Source of the DNA: Timema cristinae | Taxonomy: Eukaryota > Arthropoda > Insecta > Phasmatodea > Timematidae | Direction of reading: 5' to 3' | Assembly: GCA_039000515.1 (NCBI GenBank) | Contig: JBCFYV010000012.1 | Location: forward strand, 120,224,056 to 120,288,055 | DNA: 64,000 bases | Shown: piece by piece, positions 1 to 11,917 of the stretch | How positions within the stretch are numbered: the stretch's first letter is position 1 | Layout: every line of letters starts with the position of its first letter | Notes under the pieces: generated by a model | The model's input: the letters and a program-made list of their open reading frames with translations, nothing else | What the model was told of the DNA's origin: nothing | Databases searched by the model: none | Made by a program: the position numbers and the translations under genes

Positions 1-1049
1 ACAAAGATCCATTCTACACTCCTATAACAGTGTGTTGTGACCATTAAATGACATCATTCTATTCCCAAAGATCCATTATACGCTCCTATAACAGTGTGTT
101 GTGAGTATTAAATGACATCATTCTATTCACAAAGATCCACTCTACGCTCCTATAACAGTGTGTTGTGACTATTAAATGACATCATTCTATTCACAAAGAT
201 CCATTATACGCTCCTATAACAGTGTGTTGTGACTATTAAATGACATCATTCTATTCCCAAAGATCCATTCTACACTCCTATAACAGTGTGTTGTGACTAT
301 TAAATGACATCATTCTATTCACAAAGATCCATTATACACTCCTATAACAGTGTGTTGTGACTATTAAATGACATCATTCTATTCCCAAAGATCCATTATA
401 CGCTCCTATAACAGTGTGTTGTGAGTATTAAATGACATCATTCTATTCACAAAGATCCATTCTACGCTCCTATAACAGTGTGTTGTGACTATTAAATGAA
501 ATCATTCTATTCACAAAGATCCATTCTACGCTCATATAACAGTGTGTTGTGACTATTAAATGACATCATTCTATTCACAAAGATCCATTATACGCTCCTA
601 TAACAGTGTGTTGTGACTATTAAATTACATTATTCTATTCCCAAAGATTCCTTCTACGCTCCTATATCAGTGTGTTGTGACCCTCCTATTAAATTGCATC
701 ATTCTATTCACAAAGATCCATTCTACGCTCCTATAACAGTGTGTTGTGACTATTAAATGACATCATTCTATTCACAAAGATCCATTCTACGATCCTATAA
801 CAGTGTGTTGTGACTATTAAATGACATCATTCTATTCCCAAAGATCCATTATACGCTCCTATAACAGTGTGTGGTGACTATTAAATGACATCATTCTATT
901 CACAAAGATCCATTCTACGCTCCTATAACAGTGTGTTGTGACTATTAAATGACATCATTCTATTCACAAAGATCCATTCTACGCTCCTATAACAGTGTGT
1001 GGTGACTATTAAATGACATCATTCTATTCCCAAAGATCCATTCTACGCT
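1..1049. repeat. 64-bp satellite array, about 16 units
   Basis: Head-to-tail units of 64 bp run from base 1, so the array continues left of the window. Each unit carries CAAAGATCCATT, then CTCCTATAACAGTGTGTTG, then ATTAAATGACATCATTC. Units differ by a few substitutions (TACGCTC or TACACTC, CACAAAG or CCCAAAG). One unit near 661-710 is divergent, with extra bases before the ATTAAAT motif. The array stops in mid-unit at about 1049. No coding potential is seen. An isolated inverted unit lies at 62028-62099. Confidence 0.95.
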
Positions 1050-1940
1050 ATACCGTCCTAAGCTGCGCAATCTATATCCTCCTGTACCTGACTAACATCT
1101 CATCCCTCCAGAAATCTTACAACTGATATCTGCTTGATATATCTTCTCCTCCTCTGTCCGAGCTAATGCACCCCGTGGGCCGTGTCATCACAAGAGATCA
1201 GCCGATGAAAACAGAAGGGTCATTAGTTCTTCTCTGACAATGGCTTAGTTCGTCATCCCACCCACCGGGCGGCGTCCCTGTGCGCGACAAGAAGAGACAT
1301 TCATCAAGGAAGCAGGGAATTACGTTCCACATTAGGGGGAAATTACAGACGGTGCGGCGCGTTTTGAATTTCAATATTATGTGAAGTTCTCGGCATTGGT
1401 TTCGCACGAAATGTATTAACACGTTTACAGATTGTCACGGCGGGAAATTGATGTAAGTGTCTACCCGGACTCGTGAGAGCAGGTATCCAGCCAGTCTTAT
1501 CTGGTCTGTGGAACATTGAGATCCTTAAGGCCCCACTCTCTCTGATGACGGGGAGATCGGGTTCGGAATCACGGTTGGGTGTAATTAGGGAGCTTTTCCT
1601 AGGTGGTTTACCACCCCTCCTTCACGAAAATGCACGTACATCTCCAGTAAATTCAACCTTACTCAACCTTAGCACACTGGCGTAGTAATTATACATATCC
1701 GAAGGGTGATAAAAGAAATTTGCGACTAAAATACCTGGATAATGAGGCATTTGTGGCAGTAGCATGCAGTTGGGGGATGGGGGGCACTGCCCCCCACTAA
1801 AATAAATTTGCTCCCTTACAAATTTATTTTCCTAACCTCTTATATTCTCAGATATGGGGGGGAGGCGTAGCCTTTGATCAAACTCCAAATAGTTTCTAGA
1901 GACATCTAGTTCTCAAAAATTTATTAAAAGAAGTGTGCAA
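1050..1940. other. Single-copy-looking segment containing a decayed SINE; source of a noisy duplicate
   Basis: No gene seen. About 1535-1690 resembles the body of the class-II-headed SINEs described below (GACGGGGAGATCGGGTTC, a field of T and C, then CACGAAAATGCACGTACA), without a clear 3' tail. From about 1141 to 1940 the order of words is repeated, heavily corrupted, at 5029-5945. Confidence 0.6.
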
Positions 1941-2564
1941 ATTAAAAATAATCAATTGGGGGTACCATTTTAAATAGATTTTGGAAGAGTATAATTTTCA
2001 AATTGTTTGTAGACGATACCATAGGATGAGAAGGGAGGGGGGGCATTTACCAAGGAAGGGTCACATGAACACCCCTCACCCCTTTGGCTTGTGGGGATAA
2101 GTCCCTTAAAAATCCCCTTTTTTTATTTTTAACTGCCCCTCTGTATGCCCTGTACAAATAAGGTTCCACCACTGTGTTGAGGTGTTATTTTCCTGATTGG
2201 GTTTTCCACCGTTCACTCATGTGAATGTTGGTACATTTCCTTTTAAGTCTGCGTCCCTCAGACCTACCCCAATAGTCTAAATATGTGGATGGCCCGGAGC
2301 TATAAAGGAAGAAGGTAGTGTGTTATTGGAAATGTATCCTCATTCGGGAGGATGAAGATTGAGAAACTATTTATACTCAACCTGGGATTCGAGAGCTGAC
2401 CTCCAAAACACCATTCATCCAGACAATATGAGTCTGACATCCAGCCCGCAGAGCCACCGATGCAAGTAACAGTTTGTTTTTACATTACATATATATATAC
2501 TATAACATATTACAATGATTGCTTTGTTGTTTTTTATTAAACATTCTCATTCTTAACAGTGACT
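1941..2564. other. Spacer with a degenerate tRNA-headed SINE (about 2240-2460, minus)
   Basis: This ~620-bp segment is missing from the downstream duplicate. About 2385-2460, read on the minus strand, looks like a tRNA-like head: CGGTGGCTCTGCGGG as a weak A box and CTCGAATCCC as a B box. 2161-2260 has the SINE-body word GGGTTTTCCACCGTTCACTC. Otherwise it is AT-rich with homopolymers; no gene seen. Confidence 0.45.
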
Positions 2565-3523
2565 TTATTTAAAGGTTCATAAAAAACTTTTGGAGGTTCT
2601 ACTCTTTATTAAATCTCCTTTTTCCCACTTGAGGCCGTGATATCATTAAAACCGGCTGTCAGGACCCTGTTTGTGCTTATTACACTTCCATTTCCGCTTT
2701 TGGGGGGGGGGGGGGGGGGGGAAGGGGAGGGTCACTTATTATTTTCGTTTTATGGACCGAAGGGTAAAACCTTTTTGTCTTCTCAAACAACAACAACAAA
2801 AATTGGTTCATTCATAGAACCTGAGCGCATTAATTTGTCTTGTTCCTAATGTTCCTATTCCCAACAGGTGACTGAGAAAACGTCAACTTCTTACGTCCAT
2901 ACAGGATTTGATTAAGGAGGCCGTCTACCTCTGCACACGTCAAACAATCTTGCGTTACTTAAGGGAGTTACCTTCCTGTGACGTCACGGCTGGTCAAGAT
3001 AAGATTCCCCACTTTTTACTTGGAGAGTTTTAAATATATATATATATATATATATTTAAAACTCTCCAAGTAAAAAGTGGGGAATCTTATCTTGACCAGC
3101 CGTGACGTCACAGGAAGGTAACTCCCTTAAGTAACGCAAGATTGTTTGACGTGTGCAGAGGTAGACGGCCTCCTTAATCAAATCCTGTATGGACGTAAGA
3201 AGTTGACGTTTTCTCAGTCACCTGTTGGGAATAGGAACATTAGGAACAAGACAAATTAATGCGCTCAGGTTCTATGAATGAACCAATTTTTGTTGTTGTT
3301 GTTTGAGAAGACAAAAAGGTTTTACCCTTCGGTCCATAAAACGAAAATAATAAGTGACCCTCCCCTTCCCCCCCCCCCCCCCCCCAAAAGCGGAAATGGA
3401 AGTGTAATAAGCACAAACAGGGTCCTGACAGCCGGTTTTAATGATATCACGGCCTCAAGTGGGAAAAAGGAGATTTAATAAAGAGTAGAACCTCCAAAAG
3501 TTTTTTATGAACCTTTAAATAAT
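2565..3523. repeat. Large palindrome (foldback), copy 1
   Basis: Two arms of about 470 bp are inverted copies around an alternating TA centre near 3044. The left arm begins TTATTTAAAGGTTCAT and the right arm ends ATGAACCTTTAAATAA. Arms are almost identical apart from run lengths (G run near 2701-2720, C run near 3369-3385). The arms include TTCCTGTGACGTCACGG, which contains a perfect CRE-like TGACGTCA. Short open frames here are by-products of the poly-G/C run. It could be a foldback element, an inverted duplication of repeat family F, or an assembly fold-back. Confidence 0.9.
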
Positions 3524-3541
3524 AATATATATATATATATA

Positions 3542-5028
3542 GAGGTAAAGGTGGTATAATGGGCCCCCACTTTGTTTTTTGACCAAAAGATTTACAAATT
3601 GAGTTATTTGAGCTTGAAAGTTACTGAAAATATACTTTGATATGTTTTTTAATATATCCTGAAGTAATATTCATGTATTGGCTATATGTCAACTTATAAA
3701 AATTATTTTGTAAAATTAGACACTTTTGTGAAAAATCATTTTGTGCTGGTAATATGGGCCCCAAGATAAAAATCAATAAAACTCCATTCTACAAGTATTT
3801 TTATTGATACAATTACTGTAAAACCAATTTAACTAATGAAAAGTAGTTTAAAAAATAGATATAGGGTCTAATAAGTGTTTATTTTTATCCATAAAAAAAT
3901 TATCTTCATAATATTTATTTACAAAAATCGCAAATGTACGTGTCTTTTTCACAGCCAGCACATTCATTATGTGCCCACATTTCACACACTAAGCATTGCA
4001 CCCACAGTTCACCCCTCGTATCTTCAGAATACATCCCTCCACAAAATAGGCAAACTGCGTCGTCGTCTTCAGGCGGGTTAACCCCGATTATGGCATCTAG
4101 AACTGACTCCCCTGAATCAGTAGAGTGAGTAGAATCTCCGTCGGACTCCTCTTCAGTTAGGTCTATTGGCAACTTTCTTTTGCAGGATTTTTTTAGTATT
4201 TTTAGCCCCTCCTTTTTTACTCGCATCCTCCCTTTTGTCAGTTTCGGAATGTTCTTCTTTTTTTCTACATATGACTCTAAAGCAACTTTATAAGGGGAAG
4301 AAGTTATTAAAGCCGCCCTTGAAGGTTTGGGACCTTTATTAGTCATTCTTTTCTTAGGCTTGGGGATGGGCCAAATATCTTTAGGTGAAACAGAAGCTCC
4401 AGTACATGGCCTATTTGACGAAGAACCAGAACCCGAAGGACCAGCTTCTTTTAAATCTTTAGCGCATGGACTATTTGACAAAGAAGCCGAACCCGAAGGA
4501 CCAGCTTCTTTTAAATCTTTAGCACCTGACTTATGCTGAATGGAATCTGTTTTCGTTACGGAAGAGTTTTGGCTGTTTTGTGGAGTAGCTATATCCTGAA
4601 CATCGCCTGCAATGCTTGAAGGAGATGTGATGGTTGCTGGATGACTCCTACCTTTGCTTGCTTGAAGAATCAATGTATCTTCCACTTCGACACCGGAGGA
4701 AGCAAAATCAATGTCACTAAATATATGGCGATTGCAGGGGTAAATTCCGGTCACTTTAAATCCATTGACAGCTATGCTTCCAGTTTGGCACATTAAGTAA
4801 GCTTTTCCGAAGATCTCTGCGATGTCATATGGTCCAAGGGGTCGTTCATTATGGCGCATCCATAGACGTATATTCTCACTATAATAGTGCTTTAAAGGTC
4901 CCATAAATGACCGATCAAGGGGCTGCAGTTTGTGTGTTGTATGGGGGGGGAGGCTAACGATAGACACATGATTCGCTCGGGCAAGTTCAATAATATCAAT
5001 ATTTTTTGTGTGGGTATTGTGCCCGTCG
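3542..5028 (-). mobile_element. Pogo-like DNA transposon, truncated duplicate copy
   Basis: Starts with the terminal inverted repeat GAGGTAAAGGTGGTATAATG directly after a TA tract. It is co-linear with 6913-8396 but breaks off in the middle of the transposase gene at about 5028, where sequence switches abruptly to the noisy copy of 1141-1940. The right half and right inverted repeat are missing. Confidence 0.9.
3915..5028 (-). pseudogene. Pogo-like transposase, C-terminal part (truncated copy)
   Basis: The open minus frame runs from the 5028 junction to a stop at 3915. It covers residues from just after the second catalytic Asp to the C-terminus; the first Met in this piece corresponds to residue 316 of 665. 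Visible motifs are [13 protein letters not shown] with the third catalytic Asp, a Ser/Pro-rich linker holding a duplicated [11 protein letters not shown] motif, a basic region, and a terminal PHD-type finger (CLFC, CLVC, HNEC, CDFC). There is no N-terminal DNA-binding part, so it cannot work alone. It is in frame at two sites (about 4083 and 4363) where the other copy has single-base losses. Confidence 0.85.
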
Positions 5029-5945
5029 ATTCTCCCTTCCCCTTTTCCGGGGGCCCAAAGGGAACCCCCCTGGGCCCCGGTTTTTTCATTTTACAAGAGG
5101 GTCAGCCGATTTTATAACAGAAGGGTTTATTTAAATTCCCTTTTTCTTCTTTGGGCTTGGGTTCGGGCATCCCACCCCCCCCCCCGGGGCCCCCCGGGCC
5201 CGTTTTTCCCTGGTGGGGCCGGGCAAGAAGAGACATTCATCAAAGGGAAAAAGGGAAAATTTCCCTTCCAACTTTTTGGGGGAAAAAAATTTAAAAAGAA
5301 AGGGCGGGCGTTTTGAATTTTCAATATTTGTGAAGTTTCGGCTTTTTGGGTTTTGCACGAAATGTTTTTTTAACCGTTTTTCAGATTGTCACGGCGGGGA
5401 AAATTTATGGGGAAATGTTACCCCCGGACCCCGTGGAGGCAAAGGGATCCAGCAGTCTTATTGGTTTTGTGGAAAAATTGGGGTTCCCTTTAAGGGGCCC
5501 CCCTCTCTCTCTGATGGGCGGGGGGAGAACCGGGGTTCCCCCCCGGAAAACCGGTTTTGGGGGTAAATTTGGGGCTTTTCCCAGGTGGTTTACCCCCCCC
5601 CCTTACGAAAAAAAGCACGACCCTTTTCCAGTTAAAAATTTAACCCTTTCCCAAACCTTAGCCTGGGTAATTAAATTTTCATAACCCAAGGGGTTAAAAA
5701 AAGAAAAAATTTTCACAAAATTGGGGTAATGAAGGGATTTGTTGGGGGTAAACTTGGGAGTCGGGGGAGGGGGGGGGACTGCCCCCACTAAAATAAATTT
5801 TTCTCCCCTTACAAATTTATTTTTCCCAACCTCTTTTTATTCTCAGATATGGGGTGGGAGGGGGGTGCCTTGACAAAAATCCAAAAAGTTTTCTTTTGAG
5901 ACATCTAGTTTCAAAAAATTTTTTAAAAAAAATTTTGCAAATTTT
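5029..5945. other. Homopolymer-inflated noisy copy of 1141-1940 (probable assembly error)
   Basis: Words from 1141-1940 recur in the same order (GACATTCATCAA, CAGATTGTCACGGCGGG, CCCCACTAAAATAAATTT, CTCAGATATGGGG, GAGACATCTAGTT), but intervening bases are turned into long C, G, A or T runs. The segment is ~917 bp against ~800 in the source. Natural mutation does not usually look like this; an unpolished long-read consensus does. Open frames here are not genes. Confidence 0.85.
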
Positions 5946-6893
5946 AAAAAACTTTTGGAGGTTCTACTCTTTATTAAATCTCCTTTTCCCACTTGAGGCC
6001 GTGATATCATTAAAACCGGCTGTCAGGACCCTGTTTGTGCTTATTACACTTCCATTTCCCGCTTTTGGGGGGGGGGGGGGTGGGGGGAAGGGGAGGGTCA
6101 CTTATTATTTTCGTTTATGGACCGAAGGGTAAAACCTTTTTGTCTTCTCAAACAACAACAACAAAAATTGGTTCATTCATAGAACCTGAGCGCATTAATT
6201 TGTCTTGTTCCTAATGTTCCTATTCCCAACAGGTGACTGAGAAAACGTCAACTTCTTACGTCCATACAGGATTTGATTAAGGAGGCCGTCTACCTCTGCA
6301 CACGTCAAACAATCTTGCGTTACTTAAGGGAGTTACCTTCCTGTGACGTCACGGCTGGTCAAGATAAGATTCCCCACTTTTTACTTGGAGAGTTTTAAAT
6401 ATATATATATATATATATATTTAAAACTCTCCAAGTAAAAAGTGGGGAATCTTATCTTGACCAGCCGTGACGTCACAGGAAGGTAACTCCCTTAAGTAAC
6501 GCAAGATTGTTTGACGTGTGCAGAGGTAGACGGCCTCCTTAATCAAATCCTGTATGGACGTAAGAAGTTGACGTTTTCTCAGTCACCTGTTGGGAATAGG
6601 AACATTAGGAACAAGACAAATTAATGCGCTCAGGTTCTATGAATGAACCAATTTTTGTTGTTGTTGTTTGAGAAGACAAAAAGGTTTTACCTTCGGTCCA
6701 TAAAACGAAAATAATAAGTGACCTCCCTTCCCCCCCCTCCCCCCCCCCCCCCCCCCAAAAGCGGAAATGGAAGTGTAATAAGCACAAACAGGGTCCTGAC
6801 AGCCGGTTTTAATGATATCACGGCCTCAAGTGGGAAAAAGGAGATTTAATAAAGAGTAGAACCTCCAAAAGTTTTTTATGAACCTTTAAATAA
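5945..6893. repeat. Large palindrome (foldback), copy 2
   Basis: Duplicate of 2587-3523 with its centre near 6407. Its left end is joined to the noisy segment at a short A-rich microhomology instead of following TTATTTAAAGG. I found only run-length differences from copy 1 (for example CGTTTATGG against CGTTTTATGG, and shorter C and G runs). Confidence 0.88.
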
Positions 6894-7285
6894 TAATATA
6901 TATATATATATAGAGGTAAAGGTGGTATAATGGGCCCCCACTTTGTTTTTTGACCAAAAGATTTACAAATTGAGTTATTTGAGCTTGAAAGTTACTGAAA
7001 ATATACTTTGATATGTTTTTTAATATATCCTGAAGTAATATTCATGTATTGGCTATATGTCAACTTATAAAAATTATTTTGTAAAATTAGACACTTTTGT
7101 GAAAAATCATTTTGTGCTGGTAATATGGGCCCCAAGATAAAAATCAATAAAACTCCATTCTACAAGTATTTTTATTGATACAATTACTGTAAAACCAATT
7201 TAACTAATGAAAAGTAGTTTAAAAAATAGATATAGGGTCTAATAAGTGTTTATTTTTATCCATAAAAAAATTATCTTCATAATAT

Positions 7286-7743
7286 TTATTTACAAAAATC
7301 GCAAATGTACGTGTCTTTTTCACAGCCAGCACATTCATTATGTGCCCACATTTCACACACTAAGCATTGCACCCACAGTTCACCCCTCGTATCTTCAGAA
7401 TACATCCCTCCACAAAATAGGCAAACTGCGTCGTCGTCTTCAGGCGGGTTAACCCGATTATGGCATCTAGAACTGACTCCCCTGAATCAGTAGAGTGAGT
7501 AGAATCTCCGTCGGACTCCTCTTCAGTTAGGTCTATTGGCAACTTTCTTTTGCAGGATTTTTTTAGTATTTTTAGCCCCTCCTTTTTTACTCGCATCCTC
7601 CCTTTTGTCAGTTTCGGAATGTTCTTCTTTTTTTCTACATATGACTCTAAAGCAACTTTATAAGGGGAAGAAGTTATTAAAGCCGCCCTTGAAGGTTTGG
7701 GACCTTTATTAGTCATTCTTTTCTTAGGCTTGGGATGGGCCAA
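7286..7743 (-). pseudogene. Pogo-like transposase, C-terminal part with PHD-type finger, out of frame
   Basis: Continues the transposase after the break near 7732. It holds the basic linker and an acidic stretch ([11 protein letters not shown]). A second single-base loss, of a C near 7453, breaks the frame before the zinc-finger region; the copy at 3915-5028 reads through both sites. The intact finger there has C-x2-C, C-x2-C, H-x2-C and C-x2-C, which fits a PHD finger. Such fingers usually bind histone tails, so a role in chromatin targeting is an inference. A TTTATT (AATAAA on the minus strand) downstream near 7249 could be the poly(A) signal. Confidence 0.8.
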
Positions 7744-9281
7744 ATATCTTTAGGTGAAACAGAAGCTCCAGTACATGGCCTATTTGACGAAGAACCAGAA
7801 CCCGAAGGACCAGCTTCTTTTAAATCTTTAGCGCATGGACTATTTGACAAAGAAGCCGAACCCGAAGGACCAGCTTCTTTTAAATCTTTAGCACCTGACT
7901 TATGCTGAATGGAATCTGTTTTCGTTACGGAAGAGTTTTGGCTGTTTTGTGGAGTAGCTATATCCTGAACATCGCCTGCAATGCTTGAAGGAGATGTGAT
8001 GGTTGCTGGATGACTCCTACCTTTGCTTGCTTGAAGAATCAATGTATCTTCCACTTCGACACCGGAGGAAGCAAAATCAATGTCACTAAATATATGGCGA
8101 TTGCAGGGGTAAATTCCGGTCACTTTAAATCCATTGACAGCTATGCTTCCAGTTTGGCACATTAAGTAAGCTTTTCCGAAGATCTCTGCGATGTCATATG
8201 GTCCAAGGGGTCGTTCATTATGGCGCATCCATAGACGTATATTCTCACTATAATAGTGCTTTAAAGGTCCCATAAATGACCGATCAAGGGGCTGCAGTTT
8301 GTGTGTTGTATGGGGGGGGAGGCTAACGATAGACACATGATTCGCTCGGGCAAGTTCAATAATATCAATATTTTTTGTGTGGGTATTGTGCCCGTCGAGA
8401 ACTAGAAGGATGGGAGCTTCTGCTGTGGGTTTTGTTTTTTCCAGGAAATGCTTGAACCAATCAGTGAACAAATTACCTTGAATCCAACCAGATGGGTGAC
8501 ATCTTCCAATAGCACCAGGTGGGGCCCCCTTCATTAGTGTTTCAGTCATATTTTTTCTGGGGAAAATCATCATAGGGGGCACAAAAACCCCTCCTGCGCT
8601 CATGCAACACACAACTGTTACAAGGGATCCCCTCTCAGCAGCACTTAATGCGCCCACTTGGCGTTTACCTTTAAGACCAACTACAGGAGAGACTTTACTT
8701 TGCACGACTGAAATTCCTGTCTCGTCCACATTAAATATTCGATCTGCTGGGTAGACATGTTTTTCAAACTCTGCTTCAAGAATGTCAAAAAACCCGTTGA
8801 CAGCGGCTTGATTAAATCCATTAGCTCGTGAAAATGAAGTTGCTGTGGGTTTTAAAACTGATATAACTTGTTTATGGCGGTTCAGAAAGTGATCGTACCA
8901 GGCTCTCCCTGTAGTTTCATCCGCAGTGAATGGGTGACGCACCCCATTTCTCTCACATAGCTGGTAAGCCAATCGTCGCACGTCATTTCTAGTCAGGCCA
9001 TAGAACTTTCTCTCCATAGTAAGTAAATAATGCACTAGTTCCTTTTCCATTTCATCTGACAAAATTGGCTTTCGCCCCAATTTAATGGAAACAGCTGTTT
9101 CAGGAGGTACTTCAAGACGAGCAAGTCTTTGTAGCGTAGCTCTAGGTACCGAAAAGGTTTTTGCCGCCTTTTTTAAACCCATTTCTTTTTGTGCTAAGGA
9201 TTTGATCGCCTTTATCATATCTTCTTTATTCCATGCTTTTCTTTTTGATTTTTTGCGTGGTCCCAGTTCTTTTCGTGGCAT
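7713..9281 (-). CDS. Pogo/Tigger-type transposase, N-terminal and catalytic part
   Basis: Cuts and pastes the surrounding element in the nucleus. I chose the ATG at 9281 (MPRKELG); the bases just before it, TATTTGTTACAG, resemble a 3' splice site, so a 5' exon is possible. Domains: helix-turn-helix of psq/CENP-B type at about residues 15-55 ([13 protein letters not shown]); CENP-B-like DNA-binding domain about 70-145; DDE_1 catalytic core about 180-345. Catalytic Asp residues sit in NVDETG (D186), LVLDGHNTH (D296) and LQPLD (D333), so the DDD triad is intact. A Ser/Pro-rich linker with repeated [11 protein letters not shown] follows. The frame ends early at 7713 because one G is missing from a run near 7732 relative to the copy at 4361. 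Without that change the protein would be about 665 aa. Family assignment is firm; whether the break is real or a sequencing error is open. Confidence 0.9.
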   Translation of the reverse strand: MPRKELGPRKKSKRKAWNKEDMIKAIKSLAQKEMGLKKAAKTFSVPRATLQRLARLEVPPETAVSIKLGRKPILSDEMEKELVHYLLTMERKFYGLTRNDVRRLAYQLCERNGVRHPFTADETTGRAWYDHFLNRHKQVISVLKPTATSFSRANGFNQAAVNGFFDILEAEFEKHVYPADRIFNVDETGISVVQSKVSPVVGLKGKRQVGALSAAERGSLVTVVCCMSAGGVFVPPMMIFPRKNMTETLMKGAPPGAIGRCHPSGWIQGNLFTDWFKHFLEKTKPTAEAPILLVLDGHNTHTKNIDIIELARANHVSIVSLPPHTTHKLQPLDRSFMGPLKHYYSENIRLWMRHNERPLGPYDIAEIFGKAYLMCQTGSIAVNGFKVTGIYPCNRHIFSDIDFASSGVEVEDTLILQASKGRSHPATITSPSSIAGDVQDIATPQNSQNSSVTKTDSIQHKSGAKDLKEAGPSGSASLSNSPCAKDLKEAGPSGSGSSSNRPCTGASVSPKDIWPIPSLRKE

Positions 9282-10077
9282 CTGTAACAAATATTAACCT
9301 TTTAGGTAGACTACTAACATTCCAAAAAGTAGAATACATGCACAGACTAGGTTATTATTTACGCACGGCACTTGTTGCTGGTGAGTTGTTTTCATCGTGT
9401 TTGCAATCTTGAACATATCTATTGGCTTTAAAATTAACTATTAACACAATAGTTCATTTTAAAGCCAATAGACTGCAGCACATGATGGTGAAAGATCATA
9501 CCGGTCGCGTTAGCACGACGATAGTAGGCTTACTCTGCCGTTAAAATTCGAAAACGTGTTTACGCGACAGTAGGCAATATGGGTATTTTAATGCAGTCGC
9601 GTATACGCGTCAACAGTCCTTAAAGGGTTAAAAAAAAGCCTTTCAGTGTGTAATATGGGCCCCTTCACAGGGGGCTCATATTACCAGCACGTGTTGGGGC
9701 TCATATTCCCACCCTCGCCATATTGGAAAATAAAAATTCAAAACCGACTAACGTTAATTGTAAATTTAAGTTTTAATACATTAATATAAACCTTAAAACT
9801 TGTATAATTCAAACCACTAAACATAATAGAAGAATTTATACAGTAAATGGTAGTAATACTATTTTAAACTCTTACCTTACAAAGCTTTCTCTCGAGCAAA
9901 AACAAAAACACAGCACTCACAAGCACAAAACATCAGTGACTGACGCCAGAGTCCTCTTGCGGTGAATTAATAAAGTTATATTAGTAGTTTAAACTATTCC
10001 CGATAGAATGTGTCCGTTACTTTCCAAGATATTTAGGGGGCTCATATTAAAAGCAGGGCCCATTATACCACCTTTGC

Positions 10078-10690
<613 letters not shown>

Positions 10691-11080
10691 CTTTGCTTCA
10701 CACCCAAATGGAGGTGAAAGCTATCAACATGTCTCTAGTGATGTAAAAAATTTGCATTTATCTCATTTTCAAGGACATTTTAGATCAAAATGTCTTAGCT
10801 ACGAGATCATAGTAAAGCTTGCCGCACACGTAATCGAACCAGGAACAGACCGGAACGGTTGTAATCAGAACCATACGAACGGAAACAAGTCTTGTACCCA
10901 CACTGGTTCAGAATCCAATAATGCGTGTCATTCGGAAGACAGCAACTGAAGAGGGTACACCGATTTTAATGATTTGGTGATAATGAGTGATAGCAGCAGT
11001 GAAATCAGTCAATGTTGGTTGATCTGTGCATTGATAGAAGGAAGAAGATGCTTCAAAAAATAGTTAGAGAGCGTGACACA
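10691..11080. other. No recognisable feature
   Basis: Single-copy-looking, AT-rich sequence. A 65-codon frame near 10752-10949 has no recognisable motif and starts inside the end of repeat F. Confidence 0.5.
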
Positions 11081-11672
11081 CAGTGACGGTTCGAGTATAG
11101 GCACTGCGGAACTGCAGCACCCCCTATTACCACTTGATATTATCGATAACATTTAATATAATGAGTCCTTTTTTCTTTAATTCTCTATTTATTTTTGTAG
11201 TACAATATATATTCCTTTAGCTTAATGTCAGTACTTCAGTAACCATCCCCCAGTTTATGAAAAAGATACAAAAATCCTCGTATAGAACTGTGCGCTACAC
11301 AGTGCCAGGGACGTGGTGTTGGACTGTTGTGCGCATGCGCACATACCAGGGGTTGGGGACAAAAGCGGGACTGCCAGGTAGAGAAAGCACTGTGGCTCTC
11401 GCAGTTCCGGTTCTGACGTGATGCTGAAGGGAAGTTTTTTTTTACTCAGCGTCTGTTGTGCTTAAAAACCGTGTACCATATTCTTGAATGTGATAAAGTG
11501 TAGAAGAGAGTAGAGTTAGATTATTATTCTGCTTCCAGCTATTCTAGTTGATTCATTTTTTCTGTTCTTTTTAGTTAACAGAAAGACTAAATGCGCTTGC
11601 AGTACTTTCAATGGAGAAAAATTTCCTCAATTGTCATCCAGAGATCAAGGAGAGAATTAACAAGCTATCTTT
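11081..11672 (+). mobile_element. Non-autonomous hAT element, copy 1 (3' end missing)
   Basis: Begins CAGTGACGGTTCGAGTATAG and is co-linear with the complete copy at 20106-20926, including GAACTGCAGCACCCCCTATT, CGCATGCGCACATA and the transposase-derived tail. The open 3' piece from 11578 starts TERLNALAVLSMEKNFL and ends at a stop near 11672, after a 3' splice-site-like TTTTTAGTTAACAG. Homology to copy 2 fades at about 11662, just before a SINE. Confidence 0.85.
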
Positions 11673-11681
11673 TTAACAACG

Positions 11682-11917
11682 CGTCTTACTACCCGTTTGG
11701 CTTATGTACTAATTACGCTAATGGTTTTATGGATTAGGAAAGCTATATTTAGAGGAAGTGTAGCCTACTCCTTTTGTGTGGAGAAATAATTGAAAACAAT
11801 TATAGAAAAACTACCCTCAGGGCACCCAACCGAGTTTCAAATCTCGATCTCCCCGTCACCGGCAGTCTAGTCTACTGCGAGAGTAGCGCGTCAGACCATG
11901 CGGCCACCGAAGCGGGT
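11682..11917 (-). mobile_element. tRNA-derived SINE-C, copy 1
   Basis: Minus strand: Leu-like head GGTGGCCGCATGGTCTGACG (A box), a long variable arm and a weak B box near AGATTTGAAACTCG. The body has the inverse of GTGTGGAGAAATAATTG, and the 3' module is read as CGCGTCTTACTACCC. It sits at the broken end of hAT copy 1. Confidence 0.85.

Noticed and set aside
1..1049. CRISPR-like repeat array
   Set aside because: Units are continuous head-to-tail with no unique spacers and the genome is eukaryotic; it is a satellite.
3278..3478. 66- and 70-codon frames with poly-Pro or poly-Gly in the palindrome
   Set aside because: They come from the C/G run in the palindrome arms and vary with run length between copies.
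5008..6132. Frames of 60-117 codons rich in Gly, Pro, Phe and Lys
   Set aside because: They lie in the homopolymer-inflated noisy segment and the palindrome; composition reflects run errors.
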